Below are positions 44,665-53,115 of a stretch of 64,000 nucleotides of DNA, piece by piece. The DNA is from DASXAI01 sp963798445 (GTDB taxonomy: Bacteria > Actinomycetota > Acidimicrobiia > Acidimicrobiales > Ilumatobacteraceae). The stretch lies in contig CAWCTH010000003.1 of the NCBI GenBank assembly GCA_963798445.1, forward strand, positions 930,001 to 994,000, in the 5' to 3' direction. Made by a program: the position numbers and the translations under genes. The notes beneath the pieces were generated by a model. The model was given only the letters and a program-made list of their open reading frames with translations, had not been told where the DNA came from and did not search any database. Each line of letters opens with the position of its first letter. The stretch's first letter is position 1.

Positions 44665-46187
44665 CTGCCGTAGCCGCCGCCTCCGGGGGTGCGCAGGCGC
44701 AGGACGTCGCCGGCGGCCAGCGGCCGGGTGATCTTGTCGGGCAGTGGCTCGGCGGCGGCCTCGTCGCCCCCGGGCAGCAGCCAGTTCTCGCCCACCGCGC
44801 CGGGTCCGCCACCGGCCAGACCCCACGGCGCGCTGACCCGGCGCTCGGTGATGAGCGACAACGTCACGTCCTCCAGCACCTCGAGGTCGCGTTCGATGCC
44901 GTCGCCGCCCCGCCACCGTCCCTCGCCGCCACTGCCCTCGCGCAGCCGAAGCCGTCGCACCCGGAGGGGGAACGCCCGCTCCAGGGCCTCGATGGGGGTG
45001 TTGAGCGTGTTGGTCATGGCGGTGTGGACGCCGCTCATGCCGTCGCGCCCGGGCCGGGCGCCCTGCCCGCCGGCGACGGTCTCGTAGTAGACGAACGACC
45101 GGCCCCCGACGATGACGTTGTTCATGGTGCCCTGGCCGGCGGCGCCCACCTTGCCGGGGAGCGCCTGGGCCAGCACCGCCAAGCAGACGTCGGCCACCCG
45201 CTGGCTGACCTCGACGTTGCCGGCGGCCACCGCCGCCGGCGCCACCGCCGCGACGACGGAGCCGGCGGGCGCGATCACCCGCACCGGACGGAGCGAGCCG
45301 GCGTTGGCCGGGATGGTGGGATCGACGGCGCTGCGCACGGCGAAGGTGGCCGCGCTCACCGTCACCGCCTCGACGGCGTTGACGTTGCCGAGCTGCTGCG
45401 GGTCACTGCCGGTGAAGTCGAACGTCAAGGTGCCGTTCTGCTTCGTGAGCCTGACGGCGATGCGCACAGGGTGCTGCTGGGCCGGCGCCGGGCCGGCCGA
45501 GTCGAGCACGTCGGTGGTGGACCAGGCGCCGTCGGGCACGGCCTCCAGGGCGGCGGCCATGCGGCGCTCGCCGTAGTCGATGACCTCGACGACGGGCGCT
45601 CCCTCGGCGATCAGTTCCGCCAGCCGGCTGACACCCACGATGTTGGCGCCGACCTGGGCGTCAAGGTCGCCGGCGCGCTCGACCGGCGTGCGGCTGTTGG
45701 CCAGGAGCACGGCCCGGATCCCGTCACTGAGCAGCACCGGGGGGATGCGGAGACCCTCCTGCTGGATCTCGACGGCGTCGGCCGGCATCGAGCCAGGCGC
45801 GGCGCCGCCGAGGTCGGCGTGGTGGGCCCGGTTGGCGGCCCACCCGACCAGCTGGCCGTCCAGGTGGCACGGCGTGACCAGGGTGATGTCGTTGAGGTGG
45901 GTCCCGCCGGCGAACGGGTCGTTGACGATGACGTGGCCCCCCGGGCCGGGGTCGCCGACGTGATCGATGGCGGCCCGCACCGACGCCGGCATGGAGCCCA
46001 GGTGGACGGGGATGTGCTCGGCTTGCACGAGCAGGTCGCCGCCGGCGGTGAAGAGGGCGGCGGAGCAGTCGGCGCGCTCCTTGATGTTGGGGCTGAAGGC
46101 GGCCCGGCGCAGGGCGGCGCCCATCTCTTCGGCGATGCCGGTGAGGCGGGCGAGCAGGACGGCCAGACCGGCCGGGCCGAGGCTCAC
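44655..46187 (-). CDS. hyuB: Hydantoinase B/oxoprolinase-family subunit
   Basis: 510 residues of the HyuB family. Conserved blocks include AALRRAAFSPNIKERADCSA, HIPVHLGSMPASV, NDPFAGGTHLNDITL, DFTGSDPQQLGNVNAV and the C-terminal RTPGGGGYG. Works with HyuA as an ATP-dependent hydantoinase or 5-oxoprolinase-type enzyme. GTG 46187 overlaps the hyuA stop by 4 bp. The substrate is open: N-methylhydantoin, 5-oxoproline or another lactam. Confidence 0.92.
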   Translation of the reverse strand: MSLGPAGLAVLLARLTGIAEEMGAALRRAAFSPNIKERADCSAALFTAGGDLLVQAEHIPVHLGSMPASVRAAIDHVGDPGPGGHVIVNDPFAGGTHLNDITLVTPCHLDGQLVGWAANRAHHADLGGAAPGSMPADAVEIQQEGLRIPPVLLSDGIRAVLLANSRTPVERAGDLDAQVGANIVGVSRLAELIAEGAPVVEVIDYGERRMAAALEAVPDGAWSTTDVLDSAGPAPAQQHPVRIAVRLTKQNGTLTFDFTGSDPQQLGNVNAVEAVTVSAATFAVRSAVDPTIPANAGSLRPVRVIAPAGSVVAAVAPAAVAAGNVEVSQRVADVCLAVLAQALPGKVGAAGQGTMNNVIVGGRSFVYYETVAGGQGARPGRDGMSGVHTAMTNTLNTPIEALERAFPLRVRRLRLREGSGGEGRWRGGDGIERDLEVLEDVTLSLITERRVSAPWGLAGGGPGAVGENWLLPGGDEAAAEPLPDKITRPLAAGDVLRLRTPGGGGYGSQV

Positions 46188-48046
46188 GGCTGGTGCCCGC
46201 TGGGGTTGGCGCGGCCGCTTCCGGCGGCGCCGCGGCGGCCAGCGCCGGTGGCGCCGGTGGCGCCGGTGCGGTGCAGGACGAGGGCGCCGGCGGCGCCGGG
46301 CTCGGCCCGCCAGCCGGGCGGCACCCAGGTGGTGCAGTCGGCTTCGGCGATGACGGCGGGACCGATGACGGGACGGCGGTCGGGGTCGGGAAGGTCGGTG
46401 ACGGCGACCGGGCTGGGCGTGGTGGCGCGGGCACGCAGCGCGATGACTTCGACGGGATCGTCGGGGCGGGCGTAGCCGTTGCGACGGGCGTGGAGGGCGT
46501 GGAAGGCGGCCACCGAATCGACGGTGAGCTCGTGGCTCTGCCCGGCGTACCGGCAGTCCACACTGGTCGTGACATGCGGCGCCGAATCGGTACCGATTCG
46601 GTGCCGCAAGAGACCGAAAGTGGATTCGGCGGCGAGGTCGGCCCGGGCGGCGGCCAGCCCGTCGTGGTCGAGCGGCCTCGGCCATGACCGCACCAGGTCG
46701 ACCTGCTCCGGCGCCGCCAACAACCCCACCGCCGAAAAGACCCCTGCCCGTGCCGGCACGATCACCGCCGCCATCCCCAGCGCCTCGGCCAGCGCGCAGG
46801 CGTGCAATGGCCCCGCCCCCCCGAACGCCACCAACGCCAACCCCGCCGGGTCCACCCCCCGCGCCACCGACACCGCCCGCAGCGCCTCGGCCATGGTGGC
46901 GTCGACCGCCGTCACCACATCGGCCGCTCGCACGTCCGCCGTCGCCAACGCCCGCCGGGCAGCGGACAGGTCGAGCGCACCGATCCCGGGGAAGGCGGCA
47001 CCGGCAGTGATCCGCCCGAGGGCAAGGTCGGCGTCGGTCACCGTGGGCAACGTCCCGCCCCGCCCGTAGCACGCCGGCCCGGGCACCGCGCCGGCCGAGC
47101 GCGGCCCGACCGCCAGCGCACCACCCGCGTCCAACCCCGCGATCGACCCGCCACCGGCCCCGATGGTGTGGATGGCCAGTGCCGGCAACCGCACCGGGTA
47201 GCCGCCGACGACCAGCGACGGGGCCGGTTCGGGCAGGCCGCCGTCGATCAGGCAGACATCGGTCGACGTTCCGCCCATGTCGAAGCTGATGGCGCCGGCG
47301 AACCCGTTGGCGGCGGCCACCGCGGCAGCCGCCCGGACGCCCGCCGCCGGGCCCGAAAGCAGCAAGGCCGCCGGTCGCGCCGAGCCGAAGGCCAGGTCGA
47401 CCAGCCCGCCCGCCGACGTCATCACCCGCACCTGCGGCGCCAGCGCCCCGAGACGCTCGAGGTAGGCGCGGCACACCGGCTGGAGGTAGGCGTTCACCAC
47501 CGTGGTGACCGTGCGCTCGTACTCGCGGAACTCGGGCGACACCTCGTGAGAGCACGAGACGTCGAGCCCGGCCGCTCGCAACACCGTCGCCACCCGCACC
47601 TCGTGGTCCGGCTCCAAGTCGGCGTGCAGCAGGCACACGGCGACGGCGGCGACGCCAGCGGGCACCGGGGGTACCGGACCGAGCGCCTCCAGTTCGGTGC
47701 CGTCGGCGGCCAGCCGGCCGGTCACGCCAAGGCGCCATTCCCGAGGCACCAGTGGCGCCGGCCGGTCGGCCCACTGGTCGTAGAGCGACGGCCGGTTCTG
47801 GCGGGCGATCTCGATCACGTCTTCGAGACCGGCATTGGTGACGAGGGCGACCGGCGCACCCTGGCGCTCGAGCAACGCGTTGGTGGCCACCGTCGTGCCG
47901 TGGGCGAGGAAGCTGGGCGTGAGCCCCGCCAAGCCGGCCCGCACCGCGGCAGACGGGTCGGCGGCGTTCGACGGCACCTTCACCAGTTCGCCGCCGGCCG
48001 TCACGACGTCGGTGAACGTCCCACCGGTATCGACGCCGACGCGCAC
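46184..48046 (-). CDS. hyuA: Hydantoinase A/oxoprolinase-family ATP-dependent subunit
   Basis: 620 residues. Actin-like ATPase fold: VGVDTGGTFTDVV at the start, AHGTTVATNALLERQGAPV, then SFDMGGTSTDVCLIDGG and TIGAGGGSIAGLDAGGALAV. It supplies ATP-driven activation for lactam hydrolysis with HyuB. The extreme C-terminus has a Gly/Ala/Thr repeat (TGATGATGAG). GTG 48046 is set by a TACTGT box 6 bp upstream. The coding region contains a 34-bp palindrome at 46575-46608. It is transcribed in the same direction as the hydantoinase operon but separately. Confidence 0.92.
   Translation of the reverse strand: MRVGVDTGGTFTDVVTAGGELVKVPSNAADPSAAVRAGLAGLTPSFLAHGTTVATNALLERQGAPVALVTNAGLEDVIEIARQNRPSLYDQWADRPAPLVPREWRLGVTGRLAADGTELEALGPVPPVPAGVAAVAVCLLHADLEPDHEVRVATVLRAAGLDVSCSHEVSPEFREYERTVTTVVNAYLQPVCRAYLERLGALAPQVRVMTSAGGLVDLAFGSARPAALLLSGPAAGVRAAAAVAAANGFAGAISFDMGGTSTDVCLIDGGLPEPAPSLVVGGYPVRLPALAIHTIGAGGGSIAGLDAGGALAVGPRSAGAVPGPACYGRGGTLPTVTDADLALGRITAGAAFPGIGALDLSAARRALATADVRAADVVTAVDATMAEALRAVSVARGVDPAGLALVAFGGAGPLHACALAEALGMAAVIVPARAGVFSAVGLLAAPEQVDLVRSWPRPLDHDGLAAARADLAAESTFGLLRHRIGTDSAPHVTTSVDCRYAGQSHELTVDSVAAFHALHARRNGYARPDDPVEVIALRARATTPSPVAVTDLPDPDRRPVIGPAVIAEADCTTWVPPGWRAEPGAAGALVLHRTGATGATGAGRRGAAGSGRANPSGHQP
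46575..46608. repeat. 34-bp near-perfect palindrome inside hyuA
   Basis: The 17-bp halves meet between 46591 and 46592; 16 of 17 pairs match, with one mismatch (46581/46602). The centre is GAATCGGTACCGATTC. In the mRNA it would form a strong loop-free hairpin; in DNA it could bind a dimeric protein. Confidence 0.8.
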
Positions 48047-48052
48047 CCGTCG

Positions 48053-48058
48053 ACAGTA
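48053..48058 (-). promoter_or_regulatory. Candidate -10 box (TACTGT) for hyuAB
   Basis: Minus-strand TACTGT ends 6 bp before GTG 48046. Confidence 0.5.
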
Positions 48059-48096
48059 GGGCGCCCGAGCGTTCTCCGCCCCCATGAGGCGAGGCG

Positions 48097-48102
48097 TACG
48101 GT
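48097..48102 (+). promoter_or_regulatory. Candidate -10 box (TACGGT) for the PhyH gene
   Basis: TACGGT ends 6 bp before GTG 48109, in the 62-bp divergent gap shared with hyuA. Confidence 0.5.
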
Positions 48103-48108
48103 GGCGGC

Positions 48109-48942
48109 GTGAGCGTTCCCCACCTCGCCGCCACCGCCACTCCCGACGACGTTGCCGAGCAGCTCGATGCGCACGGCTGCGTCGTGGTCGACGAGCGGGT
48201 CGCTCCCGGTGTCATGGACGCCGTGAGTGACGAGCTCGCCCCGTTCCTGGAGGCCACCGCCTTCGGCACCGACGAGTTCAGCGGTCGTCGCACCCGCCGC
48301 ACCGGCGGCCTCATCAGCCGCTCCCCCACGGCCCGCCGGCTCGTGACCGACCCGCTCGTGATCGGCGCCACCCGCGCCCACCTCACCAAGGCAACGGCCA
48401 TCCAGCTCCACCTGACGCAGCTCATCGCCATCGGGCCCGACGAGCCGGCGCAGCTCGTCCACCGCGACCAGTGGGCCTTCGACTTCTTCCCGTTCCCCGC
48501 CGGCTACCCCGTGCAGTGCAACACCATCTGGGCCATGACGGACTTCACCGAGGCCAACGGGGCCACCCGCGTGATGCCCGGCAGCCATCTCTACGAGGAC
48601 AAGCAGCGCTTCGCCGAAGCCGACACCGAGCCGGCGGAGATGACGAAGGGATCGGTCCTCTTCTACACGGGTGCGCTGTACCACGGCGGCGGCGCCAACC
48701 ACTCCAATGCCACCCGGGTCGGCGTGAACATCACCTACGCGCGGGGCTGGTTGCGCCAGGAGGAGAACCAGTACCTGTCGGTGCCGCCGGACGTGGTGCG
48801 CGAGCTCGACGACGACTTGCTCAAACTGATGGGCTACGCCCGTGGCGCCTACGCCCTCGGCTACGTGGACGATCTGCGGGACCCGTTGGCAGTGGTGCGC
48901 GGCGACACTGCCGCCACCACTGCCGGGTTCAGCGCCGGCTAA
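48109..48942 (+). CDS. Phytanoyl-CoA dioxygenase (PhyH) family protein
   Basis: 277-residue Fe(II)/2-oxoglutarate oxygenase. The iron triad is visible as the HxD pair in QLVHRDQWAFD and the distal His in ALYHGGGANHSN; an Arg in NATRVGVNITYARGW is placed to bind 2-oxoglutarate. It hydroxylates an unactivated carbon of an unknown substrate. Adjacent hyuAB is divergent, and the 140 bp downstream shows no gene, only two TGATGCG copies (near 48992 and 49013). Confidence 0.88.
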   Translation: MSVPHLAATATPDDVAEQLDAHGCVVVDERVAPGVMDAVSDELAPFLEATAFGTDEFSGRRTRRTGGLISRSPTARRLVTDPLVIGATRAHLTKATAIQLHLTQLIAIGPDEPAQLVHRDQWAFDFFPFPAGYPVQCNTIWAMTDFTEANGATRVMPGSHLYEDKQRFAEADTEPAEMTKGSVLFYTGALYHGGGANHSNATRVGVNITYARGWLRQEENQYLSVPPDVVRELDDDLLKLMGYARGAYALGYVDDLRDPLAVVRGDTAATTAGFSAG

Positions 48943-49069
48943 CGGCGGGTGACGCTGAGCAGAATGGTGCCGGTGCCCTGATCCTCTCGCTCTGATGCGC
49001 TTGATTTCGGCTTGATGCGTGACCCCTGCCACCGCGCGTTCGGTTGGGTGATGCAAGCAACGACGGGCG

Positions 49070-49075
49070 TACAGT
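49070..49075 (+). promoter_or_regulatory. Candidate -10 box (TACAGT) for the DHA2 transporter gene
   Basis: TACAGT ends 7 bp before GTG 49083 and decides that start over open sequence upstream. Confidence 0.5.
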
Positions 49076-49082
49076 CACGCGG

Positions 49083-50561
49083 GTGACCACTGTCACCGCC
49101 TCTGGAGGAGAGGCCATCAGCCCGGCGACCGAGAGCTCGCGGGCGTGGCCGACCCTGTTCATCACGTCTGTCTCGATGTTCCTCGTCTCGATGGACGTGA
49201 CCATCGTCAGCGTGGCGCTGCCCGGCATCAGCAAGAACTTCTCCAGCACGTCGGCGGCGACGCTCTCGTGGGTCTTCACCGCCTACAACGTGACCTTTGC
49301 CGCATTGCTGCTTCTGGCGGGCAAGCTCGGCGACCGGTGGGGCCGAAAGAAGGCCTTCCAGATCGGCCTGGTGCTGTTCCTGCTGGCGTCGCTGCTGGCC
49401 GCCGCCGCGCCCACCGCGGGGGTGCTCATCGGCGCCCGCACCATCCAGGCCGCCGGCAGCGCGCTGATCTACCCGGCGTCGCTGGCCCTGCTGCTGCTCG
49501 AGTTCCCCAGCAGCCGCCGCTCCATGGCCATCGGGGTGTGGGGTGGCATCGCCGGGCTGGGCGCCGCCATCGGGCCCACCCTCGGCGCCGTCTTGGTGGA
49601 GTGGGCCGGTTGGCGGTCGGTCTTCTTCATCAACATCCCCTTCGTCACGACCGCATTCATCGCCGGCGCCATGGTGCTGCGGGAGTCGAAGGGCGACAAG
49701 GGCGACGAGCGCTTCGATCCCATCGCCGTGCCGCTGGCCGCCATCGCCGTCGGCCTGCTCGTGCTGGCCGTCGTGGAGGGCGATTCGTGGGGTTGGACGA
49801 GCCCTCGGGTGATCGGCTGCTTCGTGGGCGCCGCCGTGCTGTTCCCCATCTTCATCCTGCGCTCGGCCCGGCATCCGCACCCCTTGCTCGACCTCGACCT
49901 GTTCCGGTACCGCAGCTTCAGCGCCGGCTGCGGCGCGCAGGCCCTCTTCGTCGGGTCGTTCTTCGGTTGGCTGGTGTTGATGCCCTCGTTCTTCCAGGGC
50001 ATCTGGGGATGGTCGCCGTTGGCGGCGGGCTTCGCGTTGGCGCCGTCGCCCACGATCGCTGGACTGGTGTCACCGCTCGCCGGGCGGGCCGCCGATCGCA
50101 TCGGCCACCGTGGTCTCGTGATCGCCGGCGCGATGGCGTCCGCGGTCGGGATGTTGTGGTGGGTGCTGGCCATCGGGCCGGAGCCGAACTACGTCCGCGA
50201 CGTCCTGCCCGGCATGATCCTGCTCGGCCTCGGCGGCGGCGCCGGGTTCGCCACGCTGACGGGCGCCATCATGCGCGACGTGCCGGCGCGCTTCTACTCC
50301 ATGGCCGGCGCGGCGCGCAGCACGATCTTCCAGCTCGGCACCGCCATCGGCATCGCCATGGCCATCGCCCTGCTCGGCCCGCCGGCCGACGCCGAGGTGT
50401 CGGACTACGCCCGCACCTGGGTCATGGGCATCGTGGGGGCCGTCGCCTGCTCGCTCATCGTGTTCGTCGCCTACCCGTCTCGACGCGTCGACGCGTCGAC
50501 GGAGCGGGCGTCGACGGAAGGGGTGTCGTCGCGGTCGATTCCTCTACCGTCGGACGCATGA
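49083..50561 (+). CDS. DHA2-family MFS transporter
   Basis: 492 residues, about 14 helices. Helix 1 has MFLVSMDVTIVSVALPGI (motif D-like), the following loop is GKLGDRWGRKKAF (motif A), and GARTIQAAGSALIYPASL matches motif C of 14-helix drug antiporters. The C-terminus is Ser/Arg-rich. Its stop overlaps the start of an SDR gene (ATGA), so the two are coupled. Predicted proton-driven export; substrate unknown. Confidence 0.9.
   Translation: MTTVTASGGEAISPATESSRAWPTLFITSVSMFLVSMDVTIVSVALPGISKNFSSTSAATLSWVFTAYNVTFAALLLLAGKLGDRWGRKKAFQIGLVLFLLASLLAAAAPTAGVLIGARTIQAAGSALIYPASLALLLLEFPSSRRSMAIGVWGGIAGLGAAIGPTLGAVLVEWAGWRSVFFINIPFVTTAFIAGAMVLRESKGDKGDERFDPIAVPLAAIAVGLLVLAVVEGDSWGWTSPRVIGCFVGAAVLFPIFILRSARHPHPLLDLDLFRYRSFSAGCGAQALFVGSFFGWLVLMPSFFQGIWGWSPLAAGFALAPSPTIAGLVSPLAGRAADRIGHRGLVIAGAMASAVGMLWWVLAIGPEPNYVRDVLPGMILLGLGGGAGFATLTGAIMRDVPARFYSMAGAARSTIFQLGTAIGIAMAIALLGPPADAEVSDYARTWVMGIVGAVACSLIVFVAYPSRRVDASTERASTEGVSSRSIPLPSDA
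50545..50550 (+). promoter_or_regulatory. Candidate internal -10 box (TACCGT) for the SDR gene
   Basis: TACCGT inside the 3' end of the transporter gene ends 7 bp before ATG 50558. The SDR may therefore also be made from its own leaderless message. Confidence 0.4.
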
Positions 50562-51316
50562 GTGACCTCGCGGGCCATGTCGGGCTCATCACCGGAGGCA
50601 ACAGCGGCATCGGCCTCGGCTTCGCCACCGGCCTGGCCCGGGCGGGCGCCGACGTCGCCATCTGGGGCACCAACCCCGACAAGAACGCTGCCGCCGGCGA
50701 GCGGCTCGCCGCCCTGGGCGGCCGCGTGCACGTCGAGCGCTGCGACGTCCGCGACGAGGACCAGATCATCGCCTCCTTCGCCCGCACGGTGGAGGCGCTC
50801 GGCCGCGTCGACAGCGTCTTCGCCAACGCCGGCGTGTCGGGGAACGGCTCCAGCATCATGGACATGACCCTCGACGAGTGGCACCGCGTGATGGCGGTGA
50901 ACCTCGACGGAGCGTTCCTCACGATGCGCGAGGGCGCGCGGCACATGGTGGCGCGCGGAGGCGGCGGGGCCATCGCTGCGGTGTCGTCGGTGTCGGCCAT
51001 CCACGGCGCCCCCAACGGCGCCAACTACGCGGCCTCGAAGACGGCGCTGCTCGGTCTGGTCCGAGCGATGGCCGTCGGGTTGGCGCGCTACGGCATCCGG
51101 GTCAACTCGGTACTGCCCGGATGGACCGAGACCGATCTCACCGCCGGCGGCAAGCAGAACCCCAAGTTCCTCAACGCCACCGTGAGCCGCACGCCCGTGC
51201 GGCGCTGGGCCACGCCATCGGAGTTCGAGAAGATCGCCGTGTTCCTGGCCGACCCCGAGCTGTCGTTCCACACCGGCGAGACCATGGTGGTCGACGGCGG
51301 CTACTCGATCTTCTAG
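50558..51316 (+). CDS. SDR-family oxidoreductase
   Basis: 252 residues. Cofactor loop LITGGNSGIGLGFATGLAR, NAG motif in FANAGVSGNGSS, catalytic Ser in VSSVSAIHGAP, YxxxK in NYAASKTAL and a standard C-terminus TGETMVVDGGYSIF. Probably acts on a small alcohol or ketone. Its TAG stop shares a CTAG with the convergent hydrolase gene. Confidence 0.9.
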   Translation: MSDLAGHVGLITGGNSGIGLGFATGLARAGADVAIWGTNPDKNAAAGERLAALGGRVHVERCDVRDEDQIIASFARTVEALGRVDSVFANAGVSGNGSSIMDMTLDEWHRVMAVNLDGAFLTMREGARHMVARGGGGAIAAVSSVSAIHGAPNGANYAASKTALLGLVRAMAVGLARYGIRVNSVLPGWTETDLTAGGKQNPKFLNATVSRTPVRRWATPSEFEKIAVFLADPELSFHTGETMVVDGGYSIF

Positions 51317-53052
51317 AGCCACCAGCCGGCGAGGTCGATGACGGCGTGGGCACGGGGTTGGGCGACGATGCACGCCGGCGCCCCGACGGCGACGGCGTTG
51401 GCGGTGGCCGCCGACCATGCGGTGGCGTTCAGGTTCGACGCCAGCGGGCGCTCGGCGCCACACGGGTACACCGTCGTGAAACCGTCGCTGTCGGGCGCCA
51501 CGGTGGCCACCGTGAGCGACAGCGCGGCGGCGCCGGCCACGGCGGGCAGGTCGAGCACCTGGAACGACCCCGGCCGGCCCTGCCAACCGCCGGTGCCGTC
51601 GCGCGTGTCGAGCAGCCGCACGGGCGTGGCCGCTTGGTAGCGCAGCCCCGTCGGGCCGAACGTGCCCAGCAGATCGACGATCAGGTCCGTGGCCGACGAG
51701 GCGAACACGCAGATCCGCCCGTCGGCCGATGCCGGCACCACGGCGAGGTTGGCCACCGTCTGCCCGGCGCCGTAGTTGACGTTCGACGCCAGCGGGCGAG
51801 GCTGATCGCAGCGGTACGCCGTCAGGAAGCCGGGGCCCTTCGGGCCGGTGGCCGTGACGTTGACCGTCGCGGCGGCGGCGCTTGCGGGCACGGTCACTGC
51901 GGTCACGGCTCCGGCGGCGAGCGGCGCCGCGCCACGCGTGTCGAGCAGGCGCGCCGGGACGGCCGGCGTGAAGCGCGAGCCGGCGTCTCCCGGCACGTAG
52001 GCGCCCGAGACGTCGACGATGACGTCAGCGGCGGCATACGAGCGCACGCACAGGCGCGCACCCGTGCCGAGGGTGACGGTGGCCGCCGCGCCACGGGGGC
52101 GGCCGGCGGTGTAGTTGAGGTTGGACGCCACCGGCGCGGCGGTCCCGCACGGGTAGGCGCTCAGGTACCCATCGGACGCAGGACCGTCGACGGTGAGGTT
52201 CACCGTGGCGGCAGTGGCGCCGGGCGGCAGCGCCGAGGCCAGGTCGACCACCAGCTCCTGGCCGGCGGCGAGGCGACTCCCGGCAGTGCGGGTGTCGAGC
52301 ACCCGGGTCGTGGCCAGCGGCACGAACGTGGCCGGCGCGCCGACGGCGGTCACGGCCGGGGACGCCACCGCCACCCGGGCCGCCGCCTGCAACGGGAGCG
52401 AGGCGGCGACGAGGATCTGGCTGCGGGCCTTGTAACCGGTCGGCGACAGGTGCACGCCATCGCCGCCCCACCACGACGGGTGCTGGTCGGCCTCGGCCTG
52501 CCACTCCACGACGTGGAGGGCGGGGCGCCTCGCCGCCACGTTGCGCAGAGCCTGGTTCCAGTTGGCCTCCCACACCGCGTTCTGGTGCTGGATCGTGGGC
52601 ATCACGACGTCACGGGCGGGGCCGATCTCGCTGAGCATCAGCTCGATCTCGGCTTCCGACGCCCCCACCGACGACCCGACGAAGCCGACGTCGTCGGCCC
52701 CGACCCCGATGATCCACACCGCCGGGTCGAACCCGGCCGCCCGCCACTGGCGCAGCACGGTCGAGGCGCCGAGCGGGTTGTCGGCCGGCACGCGGGTGCC
52801 CGTGCCGGCCCAGTAGTGGAACGGGCCCCAGCCGGCGGCGGCGAGGTCGGTGGCGATCCACGGGTCGACGCCCATCAGCACGGAATCGCCGATCAGCCCG
52901 ATGGCGCCGGCGGGGCGCACGGTGGGATCGGCGATCTCGGCCACGCAGGCGCCGAAGCACCGCACCGCCGCCCCTGCGGGCGACGCCAGCGGCACGGTCG
53001 ACAGCGCCGCCAGCACCATCGCCACCAGCACGATCGGCCCCCGGCGTCGCAC
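51313..53052 (-). CDS. Secreted SGNH/GDSL hydrolase with three RLLDTR-type repeats
   Basis: 579 residues. A signal peptide (VLVAMVLAALSTVPLASPAGA) is followed by an SGNH domain (about 35-240) with the Ser in LIGDSVLMG and the Asp/His pair in GGDGVHLSPTGYK; this fold hydrolyses esters such as O-acetyl groups. The remaining 330 residues are three repeats of about 105-115 residues. Each opens with a VLDTR or LLDTR motif, contains a YPCG or YRCD turn followed by ASNLNY/ASNVNY, and ends with a hydrophobic strand (DVIVDVSGAYV and similar). The repeats are probably cell-surface binding modules. GTG 53052 puts the signal peptide at the N-terminus. Target unknown. Confidence 0.85.
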   Translation of the reverse strand: MRRRGPIVLVAMVLAALSTVPLASPAGAAVRCFGACVAEIADPTVRPAGAIGLIGDSVLMGVDPWIATDLAAAGWGPFHYWAGTGTRVPADNPLGASTVLRQWRAAGFDPAVWIIGVGADDVGFVGSSVGASEAEIELMLSEIGPARDVVMPTIQHQNAVWEANWNQALRNVAARRPALHVVEWQAEADQHPSWWGGDGVHLSPTGYKARSQILVAASLPLQAAARVAVASPAVTAVGAPATFVPLATTRVLDTRTAGSRLAAGQELVVDLASALPPGATAATVNLTVDGPASDGYLSAYPCGTAAPVASNLNYTAGRPRGAAATVTLGTGARLCVRSYAAADVIVDVSGAYVPGDAGSRFTPAVPARLLDTRGAAPLAAGAVTAVTVPASAAAATVNVTATGPKGPGFLTAYRCDQPRPLASNVNYGAGQTVANLAVVPASADGRICVFASSATDLIVDLLGTFGPTGLRYQAATPVRLLDTRDGTGGWQGRPGSFQVLDLPAVAGAAALSLTVATVAPDSDGFTTVYPCGAERPLASNLNATAWSAATANAVAVGAPACIVAQPRAHAVIDLAGWWL

Positions 53053-53115
53053 ATGGCGACCCGCAGCAGTAAACTTGACCAAGCGACTCAACTTTTCTGT
53101 CAGGGAGGTGCGAGT
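53053..53115. promoter_or_regulatory. Divergent control region between hydrolase and SsuD-like genes
   Basis: 63 bp, clearly more AT-rich than the surroundings. It contains TTGACC at about 53077, the imperfect inverted repeat TTGACCAAGCGACTCAA, and an AGGGAGG ribosome site 7-8 bp before ATG 53116. This is one of few leadered starts here; regulated expression is likely, but the regulator is unknown. Confidence 0.45.

Noticed and set aside
48943..49082. Operator or small RNA in the gap before the DHA2 transporter
   Set aside because: Two TGATGCG copies are visible, but they lack symmetry and no hairpin with a terminator is seen; too weak to call.
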